A DNA stretch of 64,000 nt from Microbacterium aurugineum. Lineage in GTDB: Bacteria; Actinomycetota; Actinomycetes; Actinomycetales; Microbacteriaceae. Made by a program: the position numbers and the translations under genes. The number at the start of each line of letters is the position of its first letter. The stretch's first letter is position 1. Positions 16,435-27,386 of the stretch are shown piece by piece. The notes beneath the pieces are model-generated. The model was given only the letters and a program-made list of their open reading frames with translations. It had not been told where the DNA came from and ran no database searches. The stretch lies in NCBI RefSeq assembly GCF_023101205.1, contig NZ_CP078078.1, positions 744,001-808,000 of the forward strand, given 5' to 3'.

Positions 16435-16944
16435 ATGGAGATGCCTTCTGACGCCCCGGGGCCGAACAGCGTTCGGGCGCCCGCGCTCGATGCGATCGAC
16501 GCGAGGATCGTGCAGCTGCTCACCGCCGACGGACGGATGACGAATGCGGAGCTCGCCGCTCGGCTCGGGGTCGCACCGTCGACCGCGCACACGCGGCTGC
16601 GCGCGCTGATCGATCGGGGGGTGATCACCGGGTTCCACGCGAGCGTCGACGAGCGGAAGCTGGGGGCCGGGCTCCAGGCGATCATCGGGGTGACCCTGCG
16701 TCCGAGCGGTCGCCGGGAGAGCATCGTCGAGTTCGCCGACCGGGTGCGTGTCCTCCCGCCCGTGATCCAGGTGTTCTTCCTCGGCGGTGACGATGACTTC
16801 CTCCTGCACATCGCGGTCGCCGACTCGTCGGAGATGCGGGAGTTCGTGCTCGAGCATCTGTCGGCCCAGAGCAGCGTCGCCTCCACCCGCACCAGCATCG
16901 TGTTCGACTATCACCGCAACTCGGTGGCCGCGTCGTTCCACTGA
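16435..16944 (+). CDS. Lrp/AsnC-family transcriptional regulator (probable ald regulator)
   Basis: A 169-residue protein with a helix-turn-helix near 19-70 (LDAIDARIVQLLTADGRMTNAELAARLGVAPSTAHTRL, written here only to locate it by its ends LDAID and HTRL) and a C-terminal RAM-type ligand domain containing VIQVFFLGGDDDFLLHIAVAD, the effector-loop region. Members form octamers that respond to an amino acid. The start at 16435 is chosen because AATAAT (16422-16427) lies 7 nt upstream, giving a leaderless mRNA; ATGs at 16426 and 16441 are alternatives. Its divergence from ald makes alanine-responsive control of ald the simplest role. Confidence 0.85.
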   Translation: MEMPSDAPGPNSVRAPALDAIDARIVQLLTADGRMTNAELAARLGVAPSTAHTRLRALIDRGVITGFHASVDERKLGAGLQAIIGVTLRPSGRRESIVEFADRVRVLPPVIQVFFLGGDDDFLLHIAVADSSEMREFVLEHLSAQSSVASTRTSIVFDYHRNSVAASFH

Positions 16945-16957
16945 GCGGAGTGAGTCG

Positions 16958-18412
16958 TCAGCGGACGAGCGGGGAGTCCAGGACCGCCGCCAGGCGAGCC
17001 ACCGCCTCCTCGACGAGTGCATCATCGAGGTGTCCGTACCCGAGGACGAGCGCATCCGGAGGATCGGCCGTGTCGGTGTAGCGGTGCAGCGGGGTGAGGG
17101 CGAGCCCCTCGGCGGACCCGGCATCGACCACGGCGGACGCGCGGGCGTGGGTCGGCAACGTCAGCACCAGGTGCATGCCGGCGGCGATGCCCGACACCCG
17201 CAGCTCGGGGAGCTCGGCCGTGAGCGCGTCGAGCAGCCGTTGCCTCCGACGACGGAACCGTGTGCGCGAAGCGCGCAGGTGTCGCTCGAAGTCACCCTGG
17301 GTGAGGAAGTGCGCGAGGGCAGCCTGATCGATCAGTGACGGCGCACTCGGGGACGGCGCGGGGGTGAGGCCCGGCGGCAGCACCATCCACCCGAGGCCCA
17401 GCGCGGGCGAGACCGATTTCGACAGCGAACCGATCAGCACGACGCTGTCGGGCGCGAGTCGCTGCAGTGCGGGGACGGGACGCCGGTCGTAGCGGAACTC
17501 GGCGTCGTAGTCGTCTTCGATGACGAGCCCCGCGCAGTCCCGTGCCCAGCGGACCAGCTGCTCGCGACGGGCGGGCGCGAGCGCGGCTCCGAGCGGGAAC
17601 TGATGCGCCGGAGTCACGAGCGCGGCACGTGCTCCCGTGCGAGCGGCGAGGGCGGCGAGCATCTCGGTGTCGACGCCGTCGTCATCGACCGGGACGGGTA
17701 CCGGACGCAGCCCGTTGTGTTCGGCGATCACGCGCAGTCGTGGCCAGCTCGGGTCCTCCACCAGGATCGTCCGGTGCCCGCGCCCGTGCAGTTCCCGCGT
17801 GAGGATGTCCATGCCGTCGGTCGCGCCGTGGGTGATCGAGACGCGATCGGGTTCGGCATCCGCATGGCGCGATCGGGCGAGGTAGGCGGCGACGGCGGCG
17901 CGGGCGGGAGCGTATCCGAAGGGATGCGCAGCGATGAGGTCGCGATCGGGGAGGTCGGCGAGACCGGCGCGCACGGCTGCCGCCCACCGTGATCGAGGAG
18001 TGGCACGGAGGTCGGGGATGCCCGGGCGCAGGTCGTAGCGGATGGGTGGCGCGGGGGCCGCTACGGGAGTCGGTGCGAGGTCGCGCGGCCACGGACGATC
18101 GGGGAGGCGGGCGGCGTTCGGCATCACCGGCCGTTCGGCGACCCTCGTCGCGGACCCGGTCCGCGCCTCCAGCACGCCCTCGGCGACGAGCTGCCCGTAG
18201 GCCTCGGTCACCACCCACCGTGAGACTCCCAGCGTCTCCGCCAGGGCCCGGCTCGGCGGCACCGCGGCTCCGGGGGAGAGTCGTCCCTCGTCGATCGCTC
18301 GGCGTACGGCTGACTCCACCCGATCCCGTAGTGGCAGGCGCACGGAAGGCCCGCTCTCGGCACCCAGGTCGAGGAGGGTCTCCCACGCGAGAATCGGTCT
18401 GGTGTTCTGCAT
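16958..18412 (-). CDS. MocR/PdxR-family regulator (GntR helix-turn-helix fused to aminotransferase fold)
   Basis: A 484-residue protein. Residues about 20-92 are a GntR winged helix (PPSRALAETLGVSRWVVTEAYGQL), and about 120-484 are a fold-type I aminotransferase-like domain. The PLP-binding lysine is preserved in GSLSKSVSPALGLGWM, together with EDDYDAEFRYD. Such proteins use PLP as a cofactor or signal; PdxR members activate pdxST, others control amine or GABA genes. No pdxST is nearby, and the only divergent gene is an aldo/keto reductase, which resembles pyridoxal reductase arrangements. Its target is therefore that neighbour by inference, and the effector is unknown. Confidence 0.88.
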   Translation of the reverse strand: MQNTRPILAWETLLDLGAESGPSVRLPLRDRVESAVRRAIDEGRLSPGAAVPPSRALAETLGVSRWVVTEAYGQLVAEGVLEARTGSATRVAERPVMPNAARLPDRPWPRDLAPTPVAAPAPPIRYDLRPGIPDLRATPRSRWAAAVRAGLADLPDRDLIAAHPFGYAPARAAVAAYLARSRHADAEPDRVSITHGATDGMDILTRELHGRGHRTILVEDPSWPRLRVIAEHNGLRPVPVPVDDDGVDTEMLAALAARTGARAALVTPAHQFPLGAALAPARREQLVRWARDCAGLVIEDDYDAEFRYDRRPVPALQRLAPDSVVLIGSLSKSVSPALGLGWMVLPPGLTPAPSPSAPSLIDQAALAHFLTQGDFERHLRASRTRFRRRRQRLLDALTAELPELRVSGIAAGMHLVLTLPTHARASAVVDAGSAEGLALTPLHRYTDTADPPDALVLGYGHLDDALVEEAVARLAAVLDSPLVR

Positions 18413-18480
18413 CGTGATTGGAGTGTATCCCCGAGCCGATTCGTCTCTAGCGTGGAGCCATCCCCCGAGAAAGGACCTCC

Positions 18481-19479
18481 ATGCAATACCGCACCCTCTC
18501 CGACGGCCGTACCTCGTTCGACGTCTCGACCCTGTGCCTGGGGGCCATGAACTTCGGCACCCGCACCGATGAGGCCACCTCGCGTGCGATCCTCGACCGC
18601 TTCGTCGAGGCGGGCGGCACGTTCATCGACACCGCCAACAACTACAGCCTCTGGGGCAACGGCACCGGTCGCGACAGCGAGGATCTGCTCGGGCGCTGGA
18701 TGAGTGACCGCGGCAACCGTGACGCGCTGCGCATCGCCACCAAACTCGGCGCCGCGCAGAAGGATCCGTCCAAGCCTCTTTCGAACACGCCGCCGACGAA
18801 CTTCGAGGGTCTCTCCGCCGAGGTCATCCGACGGCAGGCTCCCGAGAGCGCACGGCACCTGGGCATCGAACACATCGACGTGCTGTACGGGCACGTGGAC
18901 GACAGCGAGGTTCCGCTCGCTGAGACGGTCGGCGCGTTCGGCGAGCTTCAGGCGGAGGGCCTCGTCGGCATCACCGGCATCTCCAACGTCCCGACCTGGA
19001 GGGTGGTGGAGGCGCGAGAGGAAGCGCGGCGACTCGGCATCGCGCCCTACGGCGTGGTGCAGCAGCAGTACAGCTACCTGTACCCCGCGCCACGCCTCGG
19101 GCGGAACAACTTCGTCACGCCCGGGCTGCTCGACTACGCGGCCTCCACCGGCGCCGCCGAGCGTCCGCCGCTCGCCCTCACCGTGTACTCACCGCTGCAT
19201 CAGGGAGGGATCGCGCGTCTCGACAAGCCGCTGTGGGGCGGCGTCGATCATCCGTCCAGTCACGCTCGCCGTGCGCTGCTGCACGAGGTCGCCGGGGAGA
19301 TCGGCGCGACACCGAACCAGGTTGCCCTGGCGTGGCTCCTCGGTGCACAGGTGCCGGTGATCCCGGTCGTCGGGGTATCGTCGCTCGCCCAATTGGAGGA
19401 GGCGTTGGGTGCGGCGGATCTCGTGCTCGACGCGGAGATCCGCGAACGCCTCGACGCCGAGCCGGGCGAGGCTCGCTGA
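18481..19479 (+). CDS. Aldo/keto reductase
   Basis: A 332-residue NADPH-dependent oxidoreductase with the TIM-barrel AKR pattern. The catalytic tetrad is visible as D and Y in FIDTANNYSLWGNG (about 50-63), K in IATKLGA (about 85-91) and H in DVLYGHVDDS (about 133-142). The C-terminal cofactor region reads IPVVGVSSLAQLEEAL. AAAGGA lies 6 nt before the ATG. It is divergent from a MocR/PdxR-type regulator, so a pyridoxal- or aldehyde-linked substrate is possible but not shown. It is the only gene of its unit, followed by the aceB terminator region. Confidence 0.87.
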   Translation: MQYRTLSDGRTSFDVSTLCLGAMNFGTRTDEATSRAILDRFVEAGGTFIDTANNYSLWGNGTGRDSEDLLGRWMSDRGNRDALRIATKLGAAQKDPSKPLSNTPPTNFEGLSAEVIRRQAPESARHLGIEHIDVLYGHVDDSEVPLAETVGAFGELQAEGLVGITGISNVPTWRVVEAREEARRLGIAPYGVVQQQYSYLYPAPRLGRNNFVTPGLLDYAASTGAAERPPLALTVYSPLHQGGIARLDKPLWGGVDHPSSHARRALLHEVAGEIGATPNQVALAWLLGAQVPVIPVVGVSSLAQLEEALGAADLVLDAEIRERLDAEPGEAR

Positions 19480-19550
19480 GCAGGCTCGCGAGTCAGGCGC
19501 CGTTCCGCGCTCCCGGCCAAGCCTTTCCGGTCGGCCCGGCTCGGGATCGG

Positions 19551-19596
19551 GAAGAGCCCCCGGGTGCGGTGTCCGCCGCGATCCCGAGGGCTCTTC
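19551..19596 (-). terminator. Hairpin between aldo/keto reductase and aceB ends
   Basis: GAAGAGCCC at 19551-19559 pairs with GGGCTCTTC at 19588-19596, with an inner CCGGG/CCCGA-type helix. It lies 10 bp after the aceB stop and between convergent genes, so it can end transcription from both sides. No long T-run is present. Confidence 0.6.
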
Positions 19597-19605
19597 GTCT
19601 ATCGC

Positions 19606-21261
<1,656 letters not shown>

Positions 21262-21300
21262 GATCGTGGGTCCTTTGCGTTGCGGGGATGCCGAGAGACG

Positions 21301-21382
21301 GTCGACGCCCCCTCCTGTCGTCGACACCCCCTCCGGCTCGCGTGGGAGGGCGGGGGTCTCGACGGGGAGAGGGGGCCTCGAC
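21301..21382. repeat. Nested intergenic palindrome, copy B
   Basis: Outer arms GTCGACGCCCCCTC and GAGGGGGCCTCGAC flank inner arms GTCGACACCCCCTCC and GGGAGGGCGGGGGTCTCGAC. The layout matches copies A, C and D (about 14-nt outer arm, 5-nt spacer, inner arm, loop and mirror image). It lies between aceA and aceB and may uncouple their transcription or stabilise the aceA message. Confidence 0.8.
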
Positions 21383-21404
21383 GGAGGCGGCATCGGCTGA
21401 CGGA

Positions 21405-22730
21405 TCAGTGGAACTGTGCGGCCTCGGTGGAGCCGGCCAGGGCGAGGGTCGCGCTTTCGGGGTTGAGCGCGGTGGAGATGACGTCGAAGTATCCGGTGCC
21501 CGCCTCGCGCTGGTGCTTGGTGGCGGTGTAGCCGTGGGCTTCGGCGGCGAACTCGGCTTCCTGCAGCTCCACGTAGGCGCTCATGGCGCGATCGGCGTAG
21601 CCGCGGGCGAGGTCGAACATCGAGTGGTTCAGGGCGTGGAAGCCGGCCAGGGTGATGAACTGGAACTTGTAGCCCAGGTCTGCCAACTCCTGCTGGAACG
21701 TCGCGATCTCGGCGTCCGACAGGTGCTTCTTCCAGTTGAAGCTCGGCGAGCAGTTGTAGGCCAGGAGCTTACCGGGGAACTGTGCGTGGATGGCCGCGGC
21801 GAAGTCCCGGGCGAGCTGGATGTCGGGCTCGCCCGTCTCGACCCACAGCAGATCGGCGTAGGGGGCGAAGGCGAGACCGCGGCTGATGACCGACTCCAGG
21901 CCGGGGCGGATCCGGTAGAACCCCTCGGTGGTGCGCTCGCCGGTGGTGAACTCCTGGTCGCGCTCGTCGACGTCGCTGGTGAGCAGGTCGGCGGCGAGGG
22001 CGTCCGTGCGGGCGATGATCACGGTCGGGACCCCTGCCACGTCGGCCGCGAGGCGAGCGGCGTTCAGGGTGCGGATGTGCTGCTGGGTGGGCACGAGCAC
22101 CTTGCCGCCGAGGTGGCCGCACTTCTTCTCGCTGGCCAGCTGGTCCTCCCAGTGGATGCCGGCAGCACCGGACTGGATGAGCGACTGTGCGAGCTCGTAG
22201 GCGTTGAGGGGTCCGCCGAAGCCGGCCTCCGCGTCGGCGACGATCGGGGCGAGCCAGTCCTGGGTGGTCTCGCCCTCCGCGTGCTCGAGCTGGTCCTGAC
22301 GCAGGAGCGCGTTGTTGATGCGGCGCACGACGGCCGGCACCGAGTTCGCGGGGTAGAGCGACTGGTCGGGGTAGGTCTGTCCGGCCAGGTTGCCGTCGGC
22401 GGCGACCTGCCATCCGGAGAGGTAGATGGCCTTGAGGCCGGCGCGCACCTGCTGCACGGCCTGGCCGCCCGTGTAGGCGCCGAGTGCCCGGACGTAGTCC
22501 TCGGTGTGCAGGAGGTTCCAGAGGTTGTCGGCGCCTCGGTGGGCGAGCGTGGCCTCTTCGCGGACCGAACCCCGGATGCGGATGACGTCCTCCGCCGAGT
22601 ACGTGCGCTCGACGCCGTCCCAGCGGGGATCGGTGTCCCAGATCTCCTGGAGTTCAGCGGCCGTCTGAACCTGGTCGCCGGCTCGCAGACCGGCGGGGCG
22701 GGGCGTCGGGGTGTGGGCGGTGTTCGTCAT
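21405..22730 (-). CDS. aceA: Isocitrate lyase
   Basis: A 441-residue enzyme that splits isocitrate into glyoxylate and succinate. The catalytic loop KKCGHLGGK (202-210, Cys204) is intact, and IHWEDQ and [11 protein letters not shown] mark the metal-binding barrel face. The start at 22730 has AGGAGACACC before the ATG. It is divergent from ramB across a 247-bp region containing three inverted repeats, and is followed by aceB. The group is a complete, locally regulated glyoxylate shunt for growth on acetate or fatty acids. Confidence 0.97.
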   Translation of the reverse strand: MTNTAHTPTPRPAGLRAGDQVQTAAELQEIWDTDPRWDGVERTYSAEDVIRIRGSVREEATLAHRGADNLWNLLHTEDYVRALGAYTGGQAVQQVRAGLKAIYLSGWQVAADGNLAGQTYPDQSLYPANSVPAVVRRINNALLRQDQLEHAEGETTQDWLAPIVADAEAGFGGPLNAYELAQSLIQSGAAGIHWEDQLASEKKCGHLGGKVLVPTQQHIRTLNAARLAADVAGVPTVIIARTDALAADLLTSDVDERDQEFTTGERTTEGFYRIRPGLESVISRGLAFAPYADLLWVETGEPDIQLARDFAAAIHAQFPGKLLAYNCSPSFNWKKHLSDAEIATFQQELADLGYKFQFITLAGFHALNHSMFDLARGYADRAMSAYVELQEAEFAAEAHGYTATKHQREAGTGYFDVISTALNPESATLALAGSTEAAQFH

Positions 22731-22790
22731 GGTGTCTCCTCGGTGGATCCGGCTGCGGTGCCGGTGTGGCGTGGTTCCACTGTGCGTGAA

Positions 22791-22855
22791 GTTCAGGCAT
22801 CTGAACGACCGATTCCACGCAGAAGTTTCGTCATTCTTCTGCTTCTGTGACAGAA
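22791..22855. promoter_or_regulatory. Three inverted repeats between aceA and ramB
   Basis: Three perfect inverted repeats lie in tandem: GTTCAG-GCAT-CTGAAC (22791-22806), GCAGAAG-N10-CTTCTGC (22819-22842) and TTCTG-TGA-CAGAA (22843-22855). The last two share TTCTG half-sites. They occupy the aceA promoter side of the divergent region, so RamB and possibly a second regulator are candidate binders. I do not see the RamB consensus described in Corynebacterium in clear form. Confidence 0.5.
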
Positions 22856-22977
22856 TCGCCTCCACTCGCTCCGACCATCGGCGGTCGAAGTGCAAAAACG
22901 CGCCGGAAGCGCCTCGTGGAGGGGCGTTTCTGATCCCGCGCGGGGTGCGAGCAAGAGGCGAGCAAAAGAGGAGTGGG

Positions 22978-24420
22978 ATGGATACCGCAGAAGAGACCGA
23001 CGCCCTCACGATCGGTCGACGCATCCGACAGCTGCGCACCGCGCGCGGGATGACGCTCGACGACCTCGCCTCGGCGGTCGATCGCGCCCCCAGTCAGATG
23101 TCGATGATCGAGACCGGCAAGCGAGAGCCGAAGCTCACGCAGCTGCAGACGATCGCCCGCGCGCTCGGCGTCACCATCGACGCGCTGCTGGAGGGGGAGC
23201 CGCTCGACGAACGCAGCGCGGTCGAGATCGCGCTGGAGCGGGCGATGAAGGGACAGACGTTCCAGGCCCTCGGCATCGAGCCGTTCCGGATCGCGAAGAG
23301 CGTGCCGACCGACGCGTTGAAGGCGCTGCTGGCGCTGCACGGCGAGATCGACCGGCTCAAGGACGAGCGGGCCGCCACCCCGGAGGAGGCCCGGCGGGCG
23401 AACGTGGAGCTGCGGCACCTCATGCGTCGTCAGGACAACCACTTCGCCGACCTCGAGGCGAAGGCCGCGGAGATCCTCGCCGCCGTCGGGCACCCCGGTG
23501 GCCCCCTCACCCAGCGCACCGCCTCCGAGATCGCGGCGTACCTCGGGTTCACGCTGCACTACGCGCCCGACCTCCCGCAGACCACCCGCAGCGTCGCGGA
23601 CCTCGCGAACGGAAGGCTGTACCTGTCCAGCAGCGTGCCGGCCAAGGGCGATGCCCGCACCGCGGTGCTGCAGGCGCTGTCGAGCCGCATCCTCGGGCAC
23701 TCCGAGCCGCGCAGCTACGCCGAGTTCCTGCGGCAGCGTGTCGAGACCAACTACCTCACCGGGGCGCTCCTCATCCCCGAGGGGCACGTGGTCCCGGCGC
23801 TGAAAGACGCCAAGCAGCGGCGGGCGATCTCGATCGAGGATCTGCGCGACGCGTACTCGGTGTCGTACGAGACGGCGGCGCATCGCTTCACGAACCTCGC
23901 GACGCGGCATCTCGACATCCCGGTGCACTTCCTCAAGGTGCACGAGTCGGGCACGATCACGAAGGCGTACGAGAACGACGACGTGAACTTCCCCACCGAC
24001 CGTCTCGGGGCGATCGAGGGACAGATGTGCTGCCGCAAGTGGACGTCGCGAGTGGTGTTCGACGAGGACGACCGCTTCAACCCGTACTACCAGTACACCG
24101 ATACCGGCAACGGGACCTACTGGTGCACCGCGCGGGTCGAGGCGTCGAGCGAGGGGCTGCACTCGGTCAGCGTGGGCGTGCGCTTCGATGACACGCGGTG
24201 GTTCGTCGGGCGCGACACCTCGCACCGCGGTGTCTCGAAGCACTCCGTCGAGGTCTGCTGTCGACGGGCACCTGCCGAGCTGGAGGAGCGCTGGCGCGAG
24301 AACTCCTGGCCCAATGTGAAGACCCCGCGCACGCTGCTGGCGACCCTGCCGACCGGGTCGTTCCCCGGCGTCGACACGACCGACGTGTACGAGTTCCTGG
24401 AGGCCCACGCCCCTCGATGA
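22978..24420 (+). CDS. ramB: RamB-type short-chain fatty acyl/acetate metabolism regulator
   Basis: A 480-residue regulator. Residues about 12-70 are a Xre-type helix-turn-helix ([19 protein letters not shown]), the middle part matches an ImmA/IrrE-like region and the end is the Cys-rich C-terminal domain of the family (MCCRKW near 344, VCCRRAP near 428). RamB represses aceA, aceB and acetate-activation genes in Corynebacterium and controls icl1 in Mycobacterium tuberculosis. The start at 22978 is chosen for GAGGAG 6 nt upstream and the family N-terminus. It is divergent from aceA, its expected target. Confidence 0.9.
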   Translation: MDTAEETDALTIGRRIRQLRTARGMTLDDLASAVDRAPSQMSMIETGKREPKLTQLQTIARALGVTIDALLEGEPLDERSAVEIALERAMKGQTFQALGIEPFRIAKSVPTDALKALLALHGEIDRLKDERAATPEEARRANVELRHLMRRQDNHFADLEAKAAEILAAVGHPGGPLTQRTASEIAAYLGFTLHYAPDLPQTTRSVADLANGRLYLSSSVPAKGDARTAVLQALSSRILGHSEPRSYAEFLRQRVETNYLTGALLIPEGHVVPALKDAKQRRAISIEDLRDAYSVSYETAAHRFTNLATRHLDIPVHFLKVHESGTITKAYENDDVNFPTDRLGAIEGQMCCRKWTSRVVFDEDDRFNPYYQYTDTGNGTYWCTARVEASSEGLHSVSVGVRFDDTRWFVGRDTSHRGVSKHSVEVCCRRAPAELEERWRENSWPNVKTPRTLLATLPTGSFPGVDTTDVYEFLEAHAPR

Positions 24421-24441
24421 GTCCCTGCCACCCTTTCGCAG

Positions 24442-24484
24442 TTCGTCAAAAGTTAGTTCGATCTTGCTTAGTCAATCTTGACTA
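24442..24484. promoter_or_regulatory. PadR-type operators before the riboflavin ABC importer
   Basis: TAGTCAA-TC-TTGACTA (24469-24484) is a perfect 7-bp palindrome. It is the same as TAGTCAA-AG-TTGACTA (30319-30334) between padR and rcaB. A degenerate copy (GTCAAAAGTTAG, about 24445-24456) lies one site upstream, as also happens at the padR end. The shared sequence marks one regulon. That PadR is the binder is inferred. Confidence 0.75.
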
Positions 24485-24533
24485 TGTTACTTTCATCGAG
24501 CCATCAACGACGAACGGCCGAGAAGGGACCCTC

Positions 24534-25637
24534 ATGGCTACTTCCTCTGCGGAAACCCGATTCCGCATCACTGCCACCCTGACGTGCGTTCTCGCCGCCA
24601 CGCTGACGCTCGGAGCATGCTCCGCGCAGACGCCAGGCGGCGATACCGCCCCCACGAGTGCGAGCGACACCGACGCCTGCAAGCGGAATCAGGATGCCGG
24701 CACCATCACCTACATCTCCGGTTACGGCTACTCCGCCAGCGCCGGGCAGCTCGACGTGTTCCTCGCCGAGGAGCTGGGCTACTTCGACGATCTCTGCCTG
24801 GACGTGGAGATCAACGCCTCCGGTGCGAACGGGCAGCAGCTCGTGGCATCCGGCCAGGCGCAGTTCACCGCTCTCGGCTCCGCATCCGATGTGATGCTGG
24901 CAGCGGCGAACAGCAAGAACCTCACGGCGGTCGCGACCTACGGCACCACCCCGCCGTTCTCGATCTTCGGCAACGAGAAGCTCGAGAGCCTCACCGACCT
25001 CGAGGGGGGATCGCTCGGATACTTCATCAACCTGACCCCGATCGCCTCGGCCATGCTCGATGAGGCCGGTGTCGACGTCTCGAAGGTCGAGATGGTCAAG
25101 ATGACCAACTACGACCCGACCGTCGTCGTGCGTGAGCAGGTCGACGCCATCGTCGGCTACGCGTCCAACCAGCCGCAGTCGCTCAAGGCGCAGGGTCTGC
25201 CGTTCAGCGAGTTCCTCCCCTCCGACCTCGGGGTCGAGGGCACGTACAACGTGATGGAGGTCAACTCCCGCTTCCTCGACGAGCACCGCGAGGTCGCCGC
25301 GGACTTCATGCGGGCGAGTCTCAAGGCGCTGCAGTACTGCCTGGACGAGTCGGACGCCTGCATCGACACACTCGCGAAGCTGGCCGAGGACAACAATCAG
25401 GGCGCCGCGTTCCCGCGCGATCAGCTCGCCCGCACGTGGGAAGTGGAGTCCGCATGGGTCCGGGAGAGCGCCGGCGGTAACCCCGGCGTGCAGAACGAGT
25501 CCATGTGGGAGCCCGAGTACGCCCTCGTGAAGAAGTACGGCGGCGTCAAGGACCTGCCCGCGATCGCCGACATGATGGACGCCGACCTGGTCGCCGACCT
25601 CTACGACGGCGACACTCTGACATGGCCGGCGAAGTGA
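24534..25637 (+). CDS. ABC importer substrate-binding lipoprotein (NMT1/THI5-like; probably riboflavin)
   Basis: A 367-residue lipoprotein with lipobox LGAC (Cys29) and an NMT1/THI5-like fold. Relatives bind pyrimidine precursors of thiamine (ThiY) or riboflavin (RibY). It heads a unit with an ATPase, a permease, the riboflavin-lyase gene and a ribokinase-family gene, and shares its operator with rcaB-rcaA, so riboflavin is the most likely ligand. The sequence contains several aromatic and Asn residues suited to a ring ligand (ISGYGYSASAG near 64-74). The ATG at 24534 follows AGAAGGG. Sulfonates or nitrogenous aromatics are alternatives in this broad family. Confidence 0.78.
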   Translation: MATSSAETRFRITATLTCVLAATLTLGACSAQTPGGDTAPTSASDTDACKRNQDAGTITYISGYGYSASAGQLDVFLAEELGYFDDLCLDVEINASGANGQQLVASGQAQFTALGSASDVMLAAANSKNLTAVATYGTTPPFSIFGNEKLESLTDLEGGSLGYFINLTPIASAMLDEAGVDVSKVEMVKMTNYDPTVVVREQVDAIVGYASNQPQSLKAQGLPFSEFLPSDLGVEGTYNVMEVNSRFLDEHREVAADFMRASLKALQYCLDESDACIDTLAKLAEDNNQGAAFPRDQLARTWEVESAWVRESAGGNPGVQNESMWEPEYALVKKYGGVKDLPAIADMMDADLVADLYDGDTLTWPAK

Positions 25638-26434
25638 TGTCGGTCGCACAGGGCACGGGCGTCGAGGTCAGGAACGTCTCGAAGTCGTTCGGCGTCGACG
25701 GCGCCGAGGTCACGGTGCTCGACGACGTGAACCTCACGATCGGCATGGGCGAGTTCGTGTCGGTGATCGGCCCGAGCGGCTGCGGCAAGTCCACGCTGCT
25801 CAAGGTCGTCGCCGGTCTCCTCGAGGCCGATTCCGGCACGGTCACGATCGACGGTGAGAGCGTCACGGCGGCATCGCGGGACAAGAAGATCGGCCTCGTG
25901 CCGCAGTCGCCCGCGCTGCTGCCGTGGAAGACCGTGCGCGAGAACGTCGAGCTCCCGGTGCGCATCAACGCCAAGGCGAACGCCGGAAGGGCTCTGCGCG
26001 ACCCGGCGGAGCTGCTGTCGACGTTCGGTCTCGGCCAGGCGATGACGAAGTACCCCGGGCAGCTGTCCGGCGGCATGCAGCAGCGTGCCGCGATCGCCAG
26101 GGCCTTCGTGTTCGACCCCGCCATCATGTTGATGGACGAGCCGTTCTCGGCCCTCGACGAGATGAACCGGGACCTGCAGCGCATCGCCCTCCTGGAGTTC
26201 TGGCAGTCCAACCGGAAGGCCGTCATGTTCGTCACGCACTCCGTGCCGGAGGCGATCATGCTCTCCGACCGCATCGTGGTGATGGCCGCCCACCCGGGGC
26301 GCATCGCCCAGGTGATCGACGTCGACCTCCCGCGGCCGCGCACCGAGGAGGCCTATGCGACGGACGAGTTCCGCGAGCTGGAGGCAGTCGTGCGCGGTGC
26401 GCTGCGCGCGCAGACGGAGAAGGCCCATGTCTGA
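25637..26434 (+). CDS. ABC importer ATP-binding protein
   Basis: A 265-residue ATPase of the nitrate/sulfonate/taurine type. The Walker A is GPSGCGKS (45-52), the Q-loop LVPQSP is near 93, the signature LSGGMQQRAAIARAF is near 141-155 and Walker B is IMLMDEPFSALDE. The ATG overlaps the binding-protein stop by one base (TGATG), and the gene overlaps the permease by 8 bp, so the three are translationally coupled. It energises uptake of the substrate captured by the upstream lipoprotein. Confidence 0.92.
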   Translation: MSVAQGTGVEVRNVSKSFGVDGAEVTVLDDVNLTIGMGEFVSVIGPSGCGKSTLLKVVAGLLEADSGTVTIDGESVTAASRDKKIGLVPQSPALLPWKTVRENVELPVRINAKANAGRALRDPAELLSTFGLGQAMTKYPGQLSGGMQQRAAIARAFVFDPAIMLMDEPFSALDEMNRDLQRIALLEFWQSNRKAVMFVTHSVPEAIMLSDRIVVMAAHPGRIAQVIDVDLPRPRTEEAYATDEFRELEAVVRGALRAQTEKAHV

Positions 26435-27275
26435 GCTGACGATGAGAGACACCACCGCGACCCTCGCGACCGCCCGCCTGAAGGCCCAGCCGCGCCGGGG
26501 CGTCCCGCCGTGGCTGCGCTGGGGGGCGTGGGGTCCCACCCTGATCACCTTCGTGATCGCCGCACTGCTGTGGCAGATCGTGGCCTGGACCAACCCGTAT
26601 GTGCTTCCGACGCTCGAGGCGATCGGCGGGAGTCTCGTCGACGATGCCGGCATGTACTGGTCGAACTTCCTCGTCACCCTGCTCGAGGTCGTGGTCGGTG
26701 CCGCCGCAGGCATCCTCGCCGGCTTCCTGCTGGCGGTGGTGATGACGGAGTTCCAGATCATCGAACGGGCCGTGATGCCGCTCGTGATCATCGTGATGGT
26801 GACGCCGATCGTGGCGATCGCCCCGGCGCTGGTCGTGGCCTTCGGCTTCGGGATGGTCCCGAAGTTCATCGTGACCGGGCTCGTGGTCTTCTTCCCGATG
26901 CTGGTGAACTCGCTCGCCGGTCTGCGTGATGTCGACCAGAAGGCGCTCGACGTCTTCAAGACGCTGCACGCCTCGCGGTGGGAGATCTTCCGCGAGCTGC
27001 GCTTCCCCGGCAGCATGCCCTACGTGTTCGCGGGGCTCCGCATCGCCCTGCCGCTCGCGGTCGTCGGCGCGGCGGTCGCCGAGTTCGTCGCGGCAGGTCA
27101 GCAGGCCGGCCTCGGTTCGCTCGTGACCACCTCGGCCGCGCAGGCGAACCTGCCCGTCACCTGGGCCAGCATCGCCCTGCTGTGTCTGCTCGGTGTGCTG
27201 CTGATCATCGTCCTCGCCCTGGTGCGCAAGCGCGTGCTCTGGTGGAGCGACGGCGAGGTCACCGCCAAGGGCTGA
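26427..27275 (+). CDS. ABC importer permease
   Basis: A 282-residue inner-membrane protein with six or seven hydrophobic segments after a basic cytoplasmic head of about 40 residues. The EAA loop that contacts the ATPase is visible as LDVFKTLHASRWEIFRELRFP (about 172-192). It starts 8 bp inside the ATPase gene and is followed by a GC hairpin (27290-27320) and then rcaE. Riboflavin as cargo is inferred from gene context; the fold itself is that of the SsuC/TauC group. Confidence 0.88.
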   Translation: MSELTMRDTTATLATARLKAQPRRGVPPWLRWGAWGPTLITFVIAALLWQIVAWTNPYVLPTLEAIGGSLVDDAGMYWSNFLVTLLEVVVGAAAGILAGFLLAVVMTEFQIIERAVMPLVIIVMVTPIVAIAPALVVAFGFGMVPKFIVTGLVVFFPMLVNSLAGLRDVDQKALDVFKTLHASRWEIFRELRFPGSMPYVFAGLRIALPLAVVGAAVAEFVAAGQQAGLGSLVTTSAAQANLPVTWASIALLCLLGVLLIIVLALVRKRVLWWSDGEVTAKG

Positions 27276-27289
27276 CGCCGCACCCCCAT

Positions 27290-27320
27290 CCCGGGACGGG
27301 GACCCCCGACCCGTCCCGGG
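27290..27320 (+). terminator. GC-rich hairpin between permease and rcaE
   Basis: CCCGGGACGGG (27290-27300) and CCCGTCCCGGG (27310-27320) form a perfect 11-bp stem with a 9-nt loop. No T-run follows, so it may act as a partial terminator or an mRNA stabiliser that lets transporter and enzyme levels differ. GAACCACC-like repeats follow at about 27339-27370. Confidence 0.5.
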
Positions 27321-27386
27321 GTTCCTCCGGCGTGCCCGGAACCACCCCAGAACGACCAGAACCACCCACAAGGAAGGCACCCGCAC

